This document shows, in pieces, positions 52,366 through 60,545 of a DNA stretch of 64,000 nt (positions within the stretch are counted from its first letter, which is position 1; the number at the start of each line of letters is the position of its first letter). The position numbers and the translations under genes were made by a program. The stretch covers positions 372,001-436,000 of the forward strand of contig NZ_PCOV01000003.1 of NCBI RefSeq assembly GCF_002979435.1, read 5' to 3'. Under the pieces are notes generated by a model. It saw nothing but the letters and a program-made list of their open reading frames with translations, did not search any database and was not told the origin of the DNA. The DNA is from Microbacterium sp. MYb66 (lineage in GTDB: Bacteria; Actinomycetota; Actinomycetes; Actinomycetales; Microbacteriaceae).

Positions 52366-53397
52366 ATGACCGAAACGCTGCGCATCGCGATCGTCGGCGC
52401 GGGGGTGATCGGCGCCGTCCACGCGCGTCTCGTCGCGGCCCTCGGCGATGCCGGCGTGCTCGCTGCGGTCGTCGACCTCGATGAGACCCGGGGCCGCGCG
52501 CTCGCGGAGCAGTACGGCGTCCCGTTCCACACGTCCGCCACGCAGGCGTACCGGGCGGAGCGCATCGACCTCGCCGCGGTCTGCCTCCCCAGCGCCTATC
52601 ACGCGGATGCCGTGGTCGACGCGCTGGAGGCGGGGGTGCACGTGATCGTCGAGAAGCCGATCGACGTCACGCTGGAGTCCGCCGACCGCATCCGCGCCGC
52701 CGAGGCCGCCTCGGGCCGCACGGTCTCGGTGATCAGCCAGCGCCGCTTCCAGCCGGTCGCCTCGTTCATCCGCCGAGCGATCGACGACGGCGCGCTCGGG
52801 CGGGTGACGTCCGGCATCGTGGAGTCGGCGTTCTTCCGGCCGCAGGAGTACTACGAGTCCGGCGACTGGCGTGGCACCGCGGCGATCGACGGCGGCGGCG
52901 CGCTCATGAACCAGGGCATCCACGCGCTGGACCTGCTGCTGTGGATGCTCGGCACCCCGATCTCGGTGAGTGCGAAGACCGGTCGTCTGGCGCACGAGGG
53001 CATCGAGGTGGAGGATGTCGCCGGCGCCACGATCGAGTTCGAGAGCGAGGCCATCGGCCTGCTGCTCGCCAGCACCGCCGCCTATCCCGGTCTCCCGGTG
53101 CGTCTCGCGGTGCACGGCTCGGAGGGGACGGCCGTGATGGAGAACGACGGGCTGTCGTTCTTCGCCTCGGCATCCGCTCCGCAGCCCGACCCCGAATCCC
53201 TCGTCGAGCACGACGTGCCGGAGGGATGGAGCGATGTCGACATGGCTCATCGCCGGCAGTATCTCGACGTCGTGCAGGCGATCCGCTCCGGCGGACGCCC
53301 CGCGATCACCACCGACGACGGGCGCCGCGCGCTGCAGGTCGTGCTCGCCGTCTACGAATCCGCCCGCACCGGCCGTCCCGTCGACCTTCGCGGCTGA
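52366..53397 (+). CDS. Gfo/Idh/MocA family oxidoreductase (second of three)
   Basis: A 343-residue member with intact motifs: IAIVGAGVIGAVHARLVAAL (residues 6-25), the catalytic Lys in VIVEKPIDVT (about residue 97), GGGALMNQGIHALDLLLWML (His/Asp pair, about 175-195) and GRPAITTDDGRRALQVV at the end. It is the most canonical enzyme of the three and probably oxidises a sugar or inositol-like substrate. AGGAGA lies upstream of ATG 52366. It is in the run of three genes between the LacI gene and a terminator. Confidence 0.93.
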   Translation: MTETLRIAIVGAGVIGAVHARLVAALGDAGVLAAVVDLDETRGRALAEQYGVPFHTSATQAYRAERIDLAAVCLPSAYHADAVVDALEAGVHVIVEKPIDVTLESADRIRAAEAASGRTVSVISQRRFQPVASFIRRAIDDGALGRVTSGIVESAFFRPQEYYESGDWRGTAAIDGGGALMNQGIHALDLLLWMLGTPISVSAKTGRLAHEGIEVEDVAGATIEFESEAIGLLLASTAAYPGLPVRLAVHGSEGTAVMENDGLSFFASASAPQPDPESLVEHDVPEGWSDVDMAHRRQYLDVVQAIRSGGRPAITTDDGRRALQVVLAVYESARTGRPVDLRG

Positions 53398-53412
53398 AAG
53401 AGGATGAGAGTC

Positions 53413-54276
53413 ATGGAAACGAAGAACGTCGCGATCGTCGGCATCGAGAACAGTCACGCGGAGGAGATCATCCGCTACCTCAACGTGGAGCAGCCGGCCG
53501 AGGTCGCGGTCCGCGTCGTCGCCCTCGTGGCGGGGGAGGACGAGCGCACCCGCGAGCTGGCCGAGCTCGGCGGCATCGAGCAGATCGTCGCGGAGTCGGC
53601 CGATCTGCTCGGGGAGATCGACGCGCTGATCGTCACCTCGCGCGACGGCGCGCTCCATCGCGCGCACGCCGTCCCCTTCCTCGAGGCGGGGACGCCGGTG
53701 TGGGTCGACAAGCCCCTCGCAGCGAGCGTGGCCGACGCGGAGGAGATCGTCGCCGCGGCCGAACGCGGAGGCACCGTGCTCACGTCGTCGTCGGCGCTGC
53801 GCTGGGTCGCCGACACGGATGCTGTCGCCGACGGGCTCGCTTCGATCGGCGAGCTGCAGGCGGTCACCGTGACCGGTCCCGCGGACGCCGGCAGCCCGTA
53901 CAGCGGCATCTTCTTCTACGGCATCCACATCGCCGACGTCGCCCAGCGACTGGTCCCGGGAGAGCCCGAGGACATCGACGTGCAGCAGCTTCCGGGCGGC
54001 GTCGTCGCGCGGTACCGGGTCGGCGGGGTGCTCGTGACGCTCGAGTTCGTGCGTCCTGACGGCACCGGCCAGGTCCCGTTCCGCGCCACGGCAGTGGGCG
54101 GCCGCGGCGTCGTGAGCCGGGACATCGTGCTCGGCGCCGACTACGTGCAGCCCGGGGTGGACGCTTTCGCCGGGATGCTCGATTCCGGAGCCGCGCCCAT
54201 CCCCACGGCGCAGCTGCTCGCCCCGATCGCGGTGCTGGAGAGTGTGGCGCGCGCGAGCGCGACCGTCGCCGTCTGA
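53413..54276 (+). CDS. Gfo/Idh/MocA family oxidoreductase (third of three)
   Basis: A 287-residue member, shorter than its neighbours. The N-terminus is VAIVGIENSHAEEIIRYL, with IENSHA where the usual glycine loop stands, and the catalytic-type Lys is in VWVDKPLAAS (about residue 100). FFYGIHIADVAQRL gives the His of the active site (about 175). ATG 53413 is favoured because GAAAGAGG ends nine bases before it; ATG 53404 has no spacing. The unusual loop is shared in style with the first gene of the run. Function is uncertain. Confidence 0.82.
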   Translation: METKNVAIVGIENSHAEEIIRYLNVEQPAEVAVRVVALVAGEDERTRELAELGGIEQIVAESADLLGEIDALIVTSRDGALHRAHAVPFLEAGTPVWVDKPLAASVADAEEIVAAAERGGTVLTSSSALRWVADTDAVADGLASIGELQAVTVTGPADAGSPYSGIFFYGIHIADVAQRLVPGEPEDIDVQQLPGGVVARYRVGGVLVTLEFVRPDGTGQVPFRATAVGGRGVVSRDIVLGADYVQPGVDAFAGMLDSGAAPIPTAQLLAPIAVLESVARASATVAV

Positions 54277-54280
54277 CGCT

Positions 54281-54339
54281 CTGCAACGCGGTGCAGTGAA
54301 GGCGCGTACGCCGACCTTCGTTGCTGCACCGCGATGCAG
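54281..54339. terminator. terminator built from two related 16-bp dyads
   Basis: CTGCAACGCGGTGCAG (54281-54296) and CTGCACCGCGATGCAG (54324-54339) are reverse complements at 15 of 16 positions. Between them GAAGG pairs with CCTTC. Together they make a long stem just after the third Gfo/Idh gene. Confidence 0.75.
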
Positions 54340-54383
54340 GTGAACCCTGATTTTGCCCTGGTAATCAAACAGAAACAAAACCG

Positions 54384-54413
54384 TTACACCCTCTTCAACG
54401 AAGAAGCTATTGT
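54384..54413 (+). promoter_or_regulatory. promoter of the third sugar ABC operon
   Basis: TTACAC at 54384-54389 and TATTGT at 54408-54413 are spaced by 18 bases in an unusually AT-rich stretch. The LacI-type operator C follows directly, over the expected transcription start. Confidence 0.45.
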
Positions 54414-54415
54414 AA

Positions 54416-54429
54416 TGCAACCGTTTGCA
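54416..54429 (+). promoter_or_regulatory. LacI-type operator C (third sugar ABC operon)
   Basis: TGCAACCGTTTGCA, one base different from operator A, placed just after the -10 element where bound repressor would block initiation. Confidence 0.8.
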
Positions 54430-54510
54430 CGTTACCGTGAGATTCGGTTGAACCACCCGTTCATCGGGCGCCTCTCGGGGCCCGTCGAGGAAGACCATGG
54501 AGGAACGAGA

Positions 54511-55791
54511 ATGGCAAGACGCACCTTGATCGCGGCGGCCGCTTCACTGGCCGCGGTGCTGGCCGTCACCGGCTGCAGCGCAGGAGCCGGCAACGGCGGA
54601 GAAGGCGATGCCGAGAGCGGAGATCTCCGCGTGTGGCTGATGCAGGACTCGGTGTCCGAAGATGCCGTCGCGTGGCTCGAAGAGGAGTTCGCCGCCCAGA
54701 ACCCCGGCTCCACGCTGACGGTGGAGATGCAGCCCTGGGACGACATCGTGTCCCGGCTCCAGACCTCGCTCGCGAGCGAGTCCGAGACCCCCGACATCGT
54801 CGAGATCGGCAACACGAAGACCGCGACGTTCGCGAACGTCGGCGCGCTCGCCGACATCTCCGACCTGTACGACGAGGTCGACGGCGACGACCTGATCCCC
54901 AGCTTCGTCGACCAGGCGACGCTCGACGGCAAGACCTACGCATACCCGCTCTACGCGGGCACCAGCGTGGTCTTCTACCGCACAGACCTGCTCGAGAAGG
55001 CCGGTATCGAGGCACCCGAGACGCTCGACGACCTGGTCGCCGCGGCCGCCACGGTGCAGCAGGCGAACCCCGAGGGGGTCGAGGGCTTCAAGGGCATCTA
55101 CTTCCCCGTCGTCGACGTGCACGGTCTGGAGGGCTGGCTGTTCTCGCACGGCGCGAACTACGCCGAGGAGAAGGACGGCGCCTGGGTCAGCGGACTCGAC
55201 ACCCCTGAGGCCAAGGCCGCGCTCGAGCAGATGCAGACCATCTGGAAGAACTCGGCTCTCGGTGCGCTCGACGCGAAGGAGACCGCCGGCAATCCGTGGG
55301 TGCCGTACAACAACGGCGAGGTCGCGATGTTCTCGTACCGCGTCTTCGCGCAGGACAGCATCGCGCCCGAGCTCGCCGACGTCACGGGTGTGATGGCGCT
55401 TCCCCCGGTCGAGGCCGGCGGCGAGAGCCACCAGTTCCTCGGTGGATCCAACGTCGGCATCGCGGCGAAGTCGTCGCAGCAGGAGCTGGCGAAGAAGGCC
55501 ATGAAGCTCATCCTGAGCGAGGACTTCATGACCCAGCTCGCCGAGGATTCCGGCTGGGTCCCCGGCAACACGACCTTCGCCTCGGCCATCCCCGACGGCA
55601 TCGTCGACGCCGAGCTCCAGCAGCAGATCGCCGAGACGAGTGCGCTCACCCCGGCCGCCCCGAACTGGGCGATCGTCGAGGGCAACAACATCCCGGTCGA
55701 CCTGTACTCGGCGATCGCCAAGGGGGAAGACATCGACGAGGTGGTCACGCGCATCGGCGCGAAGATCGAAGAGACCCTCAACGCCGACTGA
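54511..55791 (+). CDS. sugar ABC transporter substrate-binding lipoprotein
   Basis: A 426-residue family-1 solute-binding protein with lipobox AVTG-C (Cys at residue 22). The mature part starts LRVWLMQDSVSEDAVAWLEE, then has TPDIVEIGNTKTATFANVGA (about residue 95) and VPYNNGEVAMFSYRVFAQD, a pattern of oligosaccharide and polyol binders. GGAGGAACGAGA precedes ATG 54511; an in-frame start at 54334 would include the operator. It has its own promoter and LacI-type operator. Its ligand should be related to the nag/uronate pathway. Confidence 0.93.
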   Translation: MARRTLIAAAASLAAVLAVTGCSAGAGNGGEGDAESGDLRVWLMQDSVSEDAVAWLEEEFAAQNPGSTLTVEMQPWDDIVSRLQTSLASESETPDIVEIGNTKTATFANVGALADISDLYDEVDGDDLIPSFVDQATLDGKTYAYPLYAGTSVVFYRTDLLEKAGIEAPETLDDLVAAAATVQQANPEGVEGFKGIYFPVVDVHGLEGWLFSHGANYAEEKDGAWVSGLDTPEAKAALEQMQTIWKNSALGALDAKETAGNPWVPYNNGEVAMFSYRVFAQDSIAPELADVTGVMALPPVEAGGESHQFLGGSNVGIAAKSSQQELAKKAMKLILSEDFMTQLAEDSGWVPGNTTFASAIPDGIVDAELQQQIAETSALTPAAPNWAIVEGNNIPVDLYSAIAKGEDIDEVVTRIGAKIEETLNAD

Positions 55792-56771
55792 TGATGTCCA
55801 CGCCCGTGATCGATGTCGAGGTCGCCCCCGAGGCGGCCCCGCAGCAGCCCGCTCCCCGCACGCGCCCGCGTCGCGTGCGGGGAGCGCTGCTCCCGTACCT
55901 CCTGATCGCGCCGCTCCTCGCGGCCGTGCTGATCGCACTCGGCTGGCCGCTCCTGCAGCAGTTCGTGATGTCGCTGCAGAAGTTCGGTCTGGCGCAGCAG
56001 TTCGGACAGGAGCCCGAGTGGGTGGGCCTGGCGAACTACGGCAGGATCCTGACCGACCCGAACATGTGGGTCGTGTTCTTCCGCTCCGTGCTCTTCTGCG
56101 CCGTGTGCGCCTCGCTGTCGATGGTGATCGGCATGCTGATCGCGCTGCTGCTGACGAAGGTGAGCAGCTGGGCGCGCATCGCCCTGCAGGTGACGCTGCT
56201 GCTGGTGTGGGCGACACCGGCGCTGGTGACCATGGTCATCTGGCAGTGGCTCTTCGACGCCCGCTACGGTCTGGTGAACTGGATCCTCGCGCGCATCGGA
56301 TTCCCCGACATGGCCGGGTTCCCGTGGACGTCCACCCCGATGGGTGTGTTCACGATCGCCGCGATCACCGTGATCTGGGGCAGCCTGCCGCTGATCGTGT
56401 TCATGATCTACTCCGCCCTCACCCAGGTCCCCGCCGAAGTGCTCGAGGCCGCGGAGCTCGACGGGGCCGGACCCTGGACGCGCTTCCGGCACGTCACGAT
56501 GCCCCTCATCACCCCGGCGGTCATGATCGTCGGACTCCTGCAGATCGTGTGGGACCTGCGCGTGTTCACGCAGATCTACGTGCTGCAGCAGGCGGGCGTC
56601 TCGATCGAGGAGACCAACCTCCTCGGCACCTACATCTACCGGATCGGCATCGGCCAGGGCGAGTACGGCGATGCGTCTGCGCTCGCGACGATCGTGCTCA
56701 TCCTCACGCTGCTGCTCACCTGGAAGTACATCGCGAAGATGTTCGCCCAGCAGAAGGAGGTCTCGGAATGA
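55791..56771 (+). CDS. sugar ABC transporter permease, MalF-like
   Basis: A 326-residue permease. A proline-rich cytoplasmic tail of about 35 residues precedes LLPYLLIAPLLAAVLIALGWPLL. The EAA loop is AEVLEAAELDGAGPWTRFRHV (about residue 210). Two ATG codons in a row (55791, 55794) start it; the first overlaps the SBP stop by one base. It is translationally coupled to the next permease. Confidence 0.92.
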   Translation: MMSTPVIDVEVAPEAAPQQPAPRTRPRRVRGALLPYLLIAPLLAAVLIALGWPLLQQFVMSLQKFGLAQQFGQEPEWVGLANYGRILTDPNMWVVFFRSVLFCAVCASLSMVIGMLIALLLTKVSSWARIALQVTLLLVWATPALVTMVIWQWLFDARYGLVNWILARIGFPDMAGFPWTSTPMGVFTIAAITVIWGSLPLIVFMIYSALTQVPAEVLEAAELDGAGPWTRFRHVTMPLITPAVMIVGLLQIVWDLRVFTQIYVLQQAGVSIEETNLLGTYIYRIGIGQGEYGDASALATIVLILTLLLTWKYIAKMFAQQKEVSE

Positions 56772-57673
56772 GCGTCCCGACCATGACCAGGACCACCGAC
56801 ATCCCCGCCGTCGTGCCACCGCGCTCGCGCCGGACCATCGGCAGCCGCAACGACACCCGTCGGCGCACCTGGAACGGTGTCGCGGTGGCCGCGGCCCTGC
56901 TCCTCGTGTTCCCGATCTACTGGATGGTGAACACGGCGCTCTCCGAGAACGAGGAGCTGTTCTCGCGCACGCCGCGGTTCTTCCCGTTCCCGCTGAGCTT
57001 CGACAGCTTCGCCGGCATCCTCGCCGACGGCGGCTTCTGGTCGGCGCTCGGCATGAGCGCCGGCGTGACGGTGATCGTGGTCGTGGTCGCCGTGCTGTTC
57101 GGGTTCTTCGCGGCCATCGCGGTGAGCCGCTTCCGCTTCAAGGGCGGCGGGCTCATCATCCTGCTCGTGCTCATCGTCCAGATGATCCCGACCGAGGCGC
57201 TGTTCATCTCGCAGTTCCGCATGCTCGACGGCTGGCACCTGCTGAACACGGTCGGCGGCCTGTCCCTCCTCTACATCGGCACGGTCGTCCCGTTCACGGT
57301 GTGGCTGCTGCGCGGGTTCATCCACGGCATCCCCGCCGAGCTCGAAGAGGCCGCGATGGTCGACGGATGCAGCCGGTTCGGGGCGTTCATGCGGGTCACG
57401 CTGCCGCTGCTCGGACCGGGCATCGTCACGGCATCCGTCTTCGCGTTCCTGCAGGCGTGGAACGAGTACACCCTGGCGCTCGTCGTCATGACGAAGCCGG
57501 GCAACGCCACGCTGCCCCTGTGGCTGCAGACCTTCAGCAGCGAGCTGTCGGCGACCGACTGGGCCGGCATCATGGCCGGCGCGACGCTCATCTCCGTGCC
57601 CGTGGTCATCCTGTTCCTGTTCGTGCAGGGTCGACTGGGCGCCGGCATGATGGCCGGTGCCGTGAAGGGCTGA
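56768..57673 (+). CDS. sugar ABC transporter permease, MalG-like
   Basis: A 301-residue permease. The tail with many Arg/Thr precedes VAVAAALLLVFPIYWMVNTA. The EAA loop is AELEEAAMVDGCSRFGAFMR (about residue 197). The C-terminus is GAGMMAGAVKG, typical of MalG proteins. The start overlaps the previous gene by 4 bases. No ATPase gene follows; the operon ends at a clear terminator. Confidence 0.93.
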   Translation: MSVPTMTRTTDIPAVVPPRSRRTIGSRNDTRRRTWNGVAVAAALLLVFPIYWMVNTALSENEELFSRTPRFFPFPLSFDSFAGILADGGFWSALGMSAGVTVIVVVVAVLFGFFAAIAVSRFRFKGGGLIILLVLIVQMIPTEALFISQFRMLDGWHLLNTVGGLSLLYIGTVVPFTVWLLRGFIHGIPAELEEAAMVDGCSRFGAFMRVTLPLLGPGIVTASVFAFLQAWNEYTLALVVMTKPGNATLPLWLQTFSSELSATDWAGIMAGATLISVPVVILFLFVQGRLGAGMMAGAVKG

Positions 57674-57687
57674 CGCTCCTGAGACGC

Positions 57688-57724
57688 CGAAGAGCGCCGG
57701 TCCCCTCGGGATCGGCGCTCTTCG
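57688..57724. terminator. terminator between the ABC operon and mannitol dehydrogenase gene
   Basis: CGAAGAGCGCCG (57688-57699) and CGGCGCTCTTCG (57713-57724) form a perfect 12-bp stem. The loop contains a nested TCCC/GGGA pair. Situated between convergent genes. Confidence 0.85.
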
Positions 57725-57737
57725 TCTGCGTGCCGGG

Positions 57738-59147
57738 TCAGTCGATGCGGCGGTCGAGCATCGCGGCCACTGCTGCCTCGGCGGCGAAGTCGGGGGCGAG
57801 CAGGTCGAGCAGGGCGCGATGCGGATCGGCGGCGGATGCCCGTCGCGCCAGCTCCTCCGCGGCGACGTCGTCGAGAGTGCGGCCGGCTCGCACCTCGGCG
57901 ACGACGAACCGGGTCCAGGCCGCGATCGCCGCGATGCCCGCTTCTCCGGTCGCGCCGTCCGCGCGGGCGCGACGGACCGGATCGAAGATGCGGGCCCGCA
58001 TCTTCAGGCTTCCGTCGGTCGCGATCTGACGCAGGCGATGCACGATCGCGGGGTTCGCGAAGCGCTCGAGAAGGGCATCGCGGTATGCGGGGAGGTCGAG
58101 GTCCACGCCGACGCGGCGGGCGGATCGTTCGAGCAGGCTCTCCGCCAGATCCCACAGGTCGTGCACGAGAGCTGCGCATTCCGGGTCGGCGATGGCCTCG
58201 GCGACGGTCTCGTGTCCGCGCAGGATGCCGTCGGAGGCGAGAAGCGAGTGCGCGCCGTTGAGCATCCAGAGCTTGCGCTGCTCGAACGGCTCGATATCGG
58301 ACACGAACGAGGCGCCGGCATCCTCCCAGCGCGGGCGGTCGGAGCGGATGCGTCCGCTCAGGATCCAGCTGCGGAACGGCTCCGTCACCACGAGGGCTTC
58401 ATCGCGCACACCCCTCCGTGCGGCGACCGCGTCGATGTCGTCTGCCGTGGTGCGCGGGGTGATGCGGTCGACCGAGGTGCTGATCACGTCGACCTGCGCG
58501 TCGATCCAGGCGCCGAGCGCAGGGGAGGTGAGCGCGGCGAGGTCGCCGAGCGCCGCACGGACCGCGCCGCCGTTGTCGTCGAGGTTGTCGCACGGGATCA
58601 GCGTGATCGTGCTGTCGGGCAGGATGCGCCGGCGGGCGTCGAGCGCCCAGAGCAGGCGAGCGGGCATCGTGCGGAGGGTGCCGTTCTCGATCGTGCCCGG
58701 TGCGTCGTCGGCACGGGTGGAGAGCGCTCCGGCGAGGGCGGAGATGTCGGCGACGACGTCGGGGTCGGCGGTGTCGAGACGCCCATCCGGCTTTCGTCGA
58801 TAGCCCTTCTCGGTCACCGTGAGCGTCACCACGGTGACCTCGGGGCGGCCGAGATACTCGCGCAGCGCTTCGGTGTCGCCGCCGTCATGTGCGGCCACGA
58901 TCGTCTCGATCGTCTCCACGTGGTCGCCCTCGGCGCCGCGCGTGAGGAGGGTGTACACGTCGTCCTGCCTCGCGAGGGTCGTCGCGGCCTCCGGCGAACG
59001 GCCCGTGAAGGCGGCGATGCCCCACTCGTGGTCAGGGTCGGCGTGGGCGGTGTACCAGGCCTGGTGCGCGCGGTGGAAGGCGCCGAGGCCGAGGTGCACG
59101 ATGCGGACGGGTGCGCGCGGGGCGGTGCGGCGGGGACTGTCGTGCAC
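57738..59147 (-). CDS. mannitol dehydrogenase family protein, fructuronate reductase/mannonate oxidoreductase-like
   Basis: A 469-residue long-chain polyol dehydrogenase. The N-terminal domain begins VRIVHLGLGAFHRAHQAWYT (about residues 14-33), then LTVTEKGYRRKPDGRLD. The catalytic Lys-Asn-His set is seen in KLWMLNGAHSLLASDG (about residue 290), and SDIEPFEQRKL precedes it. In hexuronate catabolism UxuB of this family reduces fructuronate to mannonate, the ManD substrate. The operator copy upstream links it to the nagB-nagA-manD regulon. Mannitol, arabinitol or tagaturonate are alternative substrates. Confidence 0.88.
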   Translation of the reverse strand: MHDSPRRTAPRAPVRIVHLGLGAFHRAHQAWYTAHADPDHEWGIAAFTGRSPEAATTLARQDDVYTLLTRGAEGDHVETIETIVAAHDGGDTEALREYLGRPEVTVVTLTVTEKGYRRKPDGRLDTADPDVVADISALAGALSTRADDAPGTIENGTLRTMPARLLWALDARRRILPDSTITLIPCDNLDDNGGAVRAALGDLAALTSPALGAWIDAQVDVISTSVDRITPRTTADDIDAVAARRGVRDEALVVTEPFRSWILSGRIRSDRPRWEDAGASFVSDIEPFEQRKLWMLNGAHSLLASDGILRGHETVAEAIADPECAALVHDLWDLAESLLERSARRVGVDLDLPAYRDALLERFANPAIVHRLRQIATDGSLKMRARIFDPVRRARADGATGEAGIAAIAAWTRFVVAEVRAGRTLDDVAAEELARRASAADPHRALLDLLAPDFAAEAAVAAMLDRRID

Positions 59148-59215
59148 GGGACTCCTCAGGCTGCCGGACGGCCCGGCGAGCGGACCCTCCCTTCAACCTA
59201 TGATGGGGAGCCGCA

Positions 59216-60322
59216 TCATGCAAGCGGTTGCAAAACGCGCGCCTCCCGCGTCGCGCTGGACGCGCGCATCCGCACCACCGGCTGCAGCAGGATCCGCACC
59301 GCTGATCGGTCGCCGTCGCTGGTCAGGTGTCGCAGCAGGGTGGATGCCGCGAGGCGACCGATCTCGCGCTTGGGCGGTGAGACCGCGGTCAATGGGACCG
59401 GCGCCTCCGCGGCTTCCTCGTCGTCGTACGCCACCAGGGCGATCTCCTCCGGAGTGGATATCCCGACCTCGCGCAGCCGCGGCAGGAGCGCCGCGGCCTC
59501 GCGGTCTCCCAGGCACACGATGCCGTCGAGGTGAGCGGTGCGGGCACGCGACGCGTACTCGGCGAGGGCCGTGCGGTCCCACGTCCGTCGTCGCACCACC
59601 GCCTCCGAGACGTCCGGCAGGGCGAGGTCTTCGATCGCGCGCTGGAAGCCGCGCCAGGCCGCATCGGCCGAGGCGGTGTCGCACCGGCCGAGGAAGCCGA
59701 TCCGTCGGCGTCCCTGCGTGGCCAGATGCCGGACGGCCGCGTACCCGCCGGCGACGACGTCGGTGCCGACCGCGGAGAGCCTGTCGTCGGGTGCGCCGTC
59801 CGTCGGCATCCGCTCCATCAGCACGACGGGGATCGGCAGTGACCGCAGCAGGTCGAGGCGGCTCGTGGGGTCGGCCAGATGCAGCGTCGGGGTGATCAGC
59901 AGCCCCGCGCATCCGGACGCCAGGTGCTCCCGGATGCGCCGGATCTCGAGCGCATCGTCGTACTCGCTCGATGCGATGCGCAGCGTCGCGCCCGCCGCAT
60001 CGGCGACCTCGGAGATGCCGTCGAGGACGGCGGGGAAGTAGTAGCTGCGCGAGGGCACGATCACGCCGATCGTCGGGCGTCGGCGACTCGAGCCCCGCGT
60101 GGACACGTAGGTGCCGGAGCCCTGCCGACGCACCACGATGCCCTCATCGACCAGTCGGCTCATCGCCCGTCGCACGGTGTTGATCCCGACCGCGTACGAC
60201 GAGGCCAGAGTGCCCTCGGTGGGCAGCCGCTCGCCGACCGCCCACTCGCCGGACTCGATGCGTTCGCGGAGCTGCTGCGCAAGGCTCAGGAACAGCGGCT
60301 GCGTGTTCGGGAACGCCCCCAT
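59216..60322 (-). CDS. GntR/LacI hybrid transcriptional regulator
   Basis: A 368-residue regulator with a GntR winged helix (about residues 9-75; RLPTEGTLASSYAVGINTVRRAMSRLVDEG and RRQGSGTYV) and a LacI-type sensor (TIGVIVPSRSYYFPAVLDGI, AGLLITPTLH, IALVAYDDEEAAEAPVPLTA). It is a paralogue of the protein encoded at 43198. ATG 60322 is preferred over an in-frame TTG at 60358 because GAGGAGGG lies nearby. Its final codons contain the LacI-type operator of the next gene (59219-59232), an odd overlap of coding and control sequence. Confidence 0.9.
   Translation of the reverse strand: MGAFPNTQPLFLSLAQQLRERIESGEWAVGERLPTEGTLASSYAVGINTVRRAMSRLVDEGIVVRRQGSGTYVSTRGSSRRRPTIGVIVPSRSYYFPAVLDGISEVADAAGATLRIASSEYDDALEIRRIREHLASGCAGLLITPTLHLADPTSRLDLLRSLPIPVVLMERMPTDGAPDDRLSAVGTDVVAGGYAAVRHLATQGRRRIGFLGRCDTASADAAWRGFQRAIEDLALPDVSEAVVRRRTWDRTALAEYASRARTAHLDGIVCLGDREAAALLPRLREVGISTPEEIALVAYDDEEAAEAPVPLTAVSPPKREIGRLAASTLLRHLTSDGDRSAVRILLQPVVRMRASSATREARVLQPLA
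59219..59232 (-). promoter_or_regulatory. LacI-type operator D (mannitol dehydrogenase gene)
   Basis: TGCAAGCGGTTGCA, exact reverse complement of operator A. It lies 72 bp upstream of the mannitol dehydrogenase start and inside the last codons of the hybrid regulator gene. Confidence 0.75.
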
Positions 60323-60545
60323 CGTGCCCTCCTCGGCTCGACTCCTGCCTCCGTGCAACCGTATTCATTTCCTGCGCACGGAACAAGGTCTCCACCGTCG
60401 GGAGGGTGCGCCGCGACGTGACGGAACGGCGGATTCCTTCCCTGAGTCCTTCCTCTTCCGGCGCCTTCCGTTGACCGCCGGATTCTCGCGCGTCACGGTG
60501 GCAGTCACGACGACTCCGCGCCCGGCGGAGCGGAAGGAGACACCG

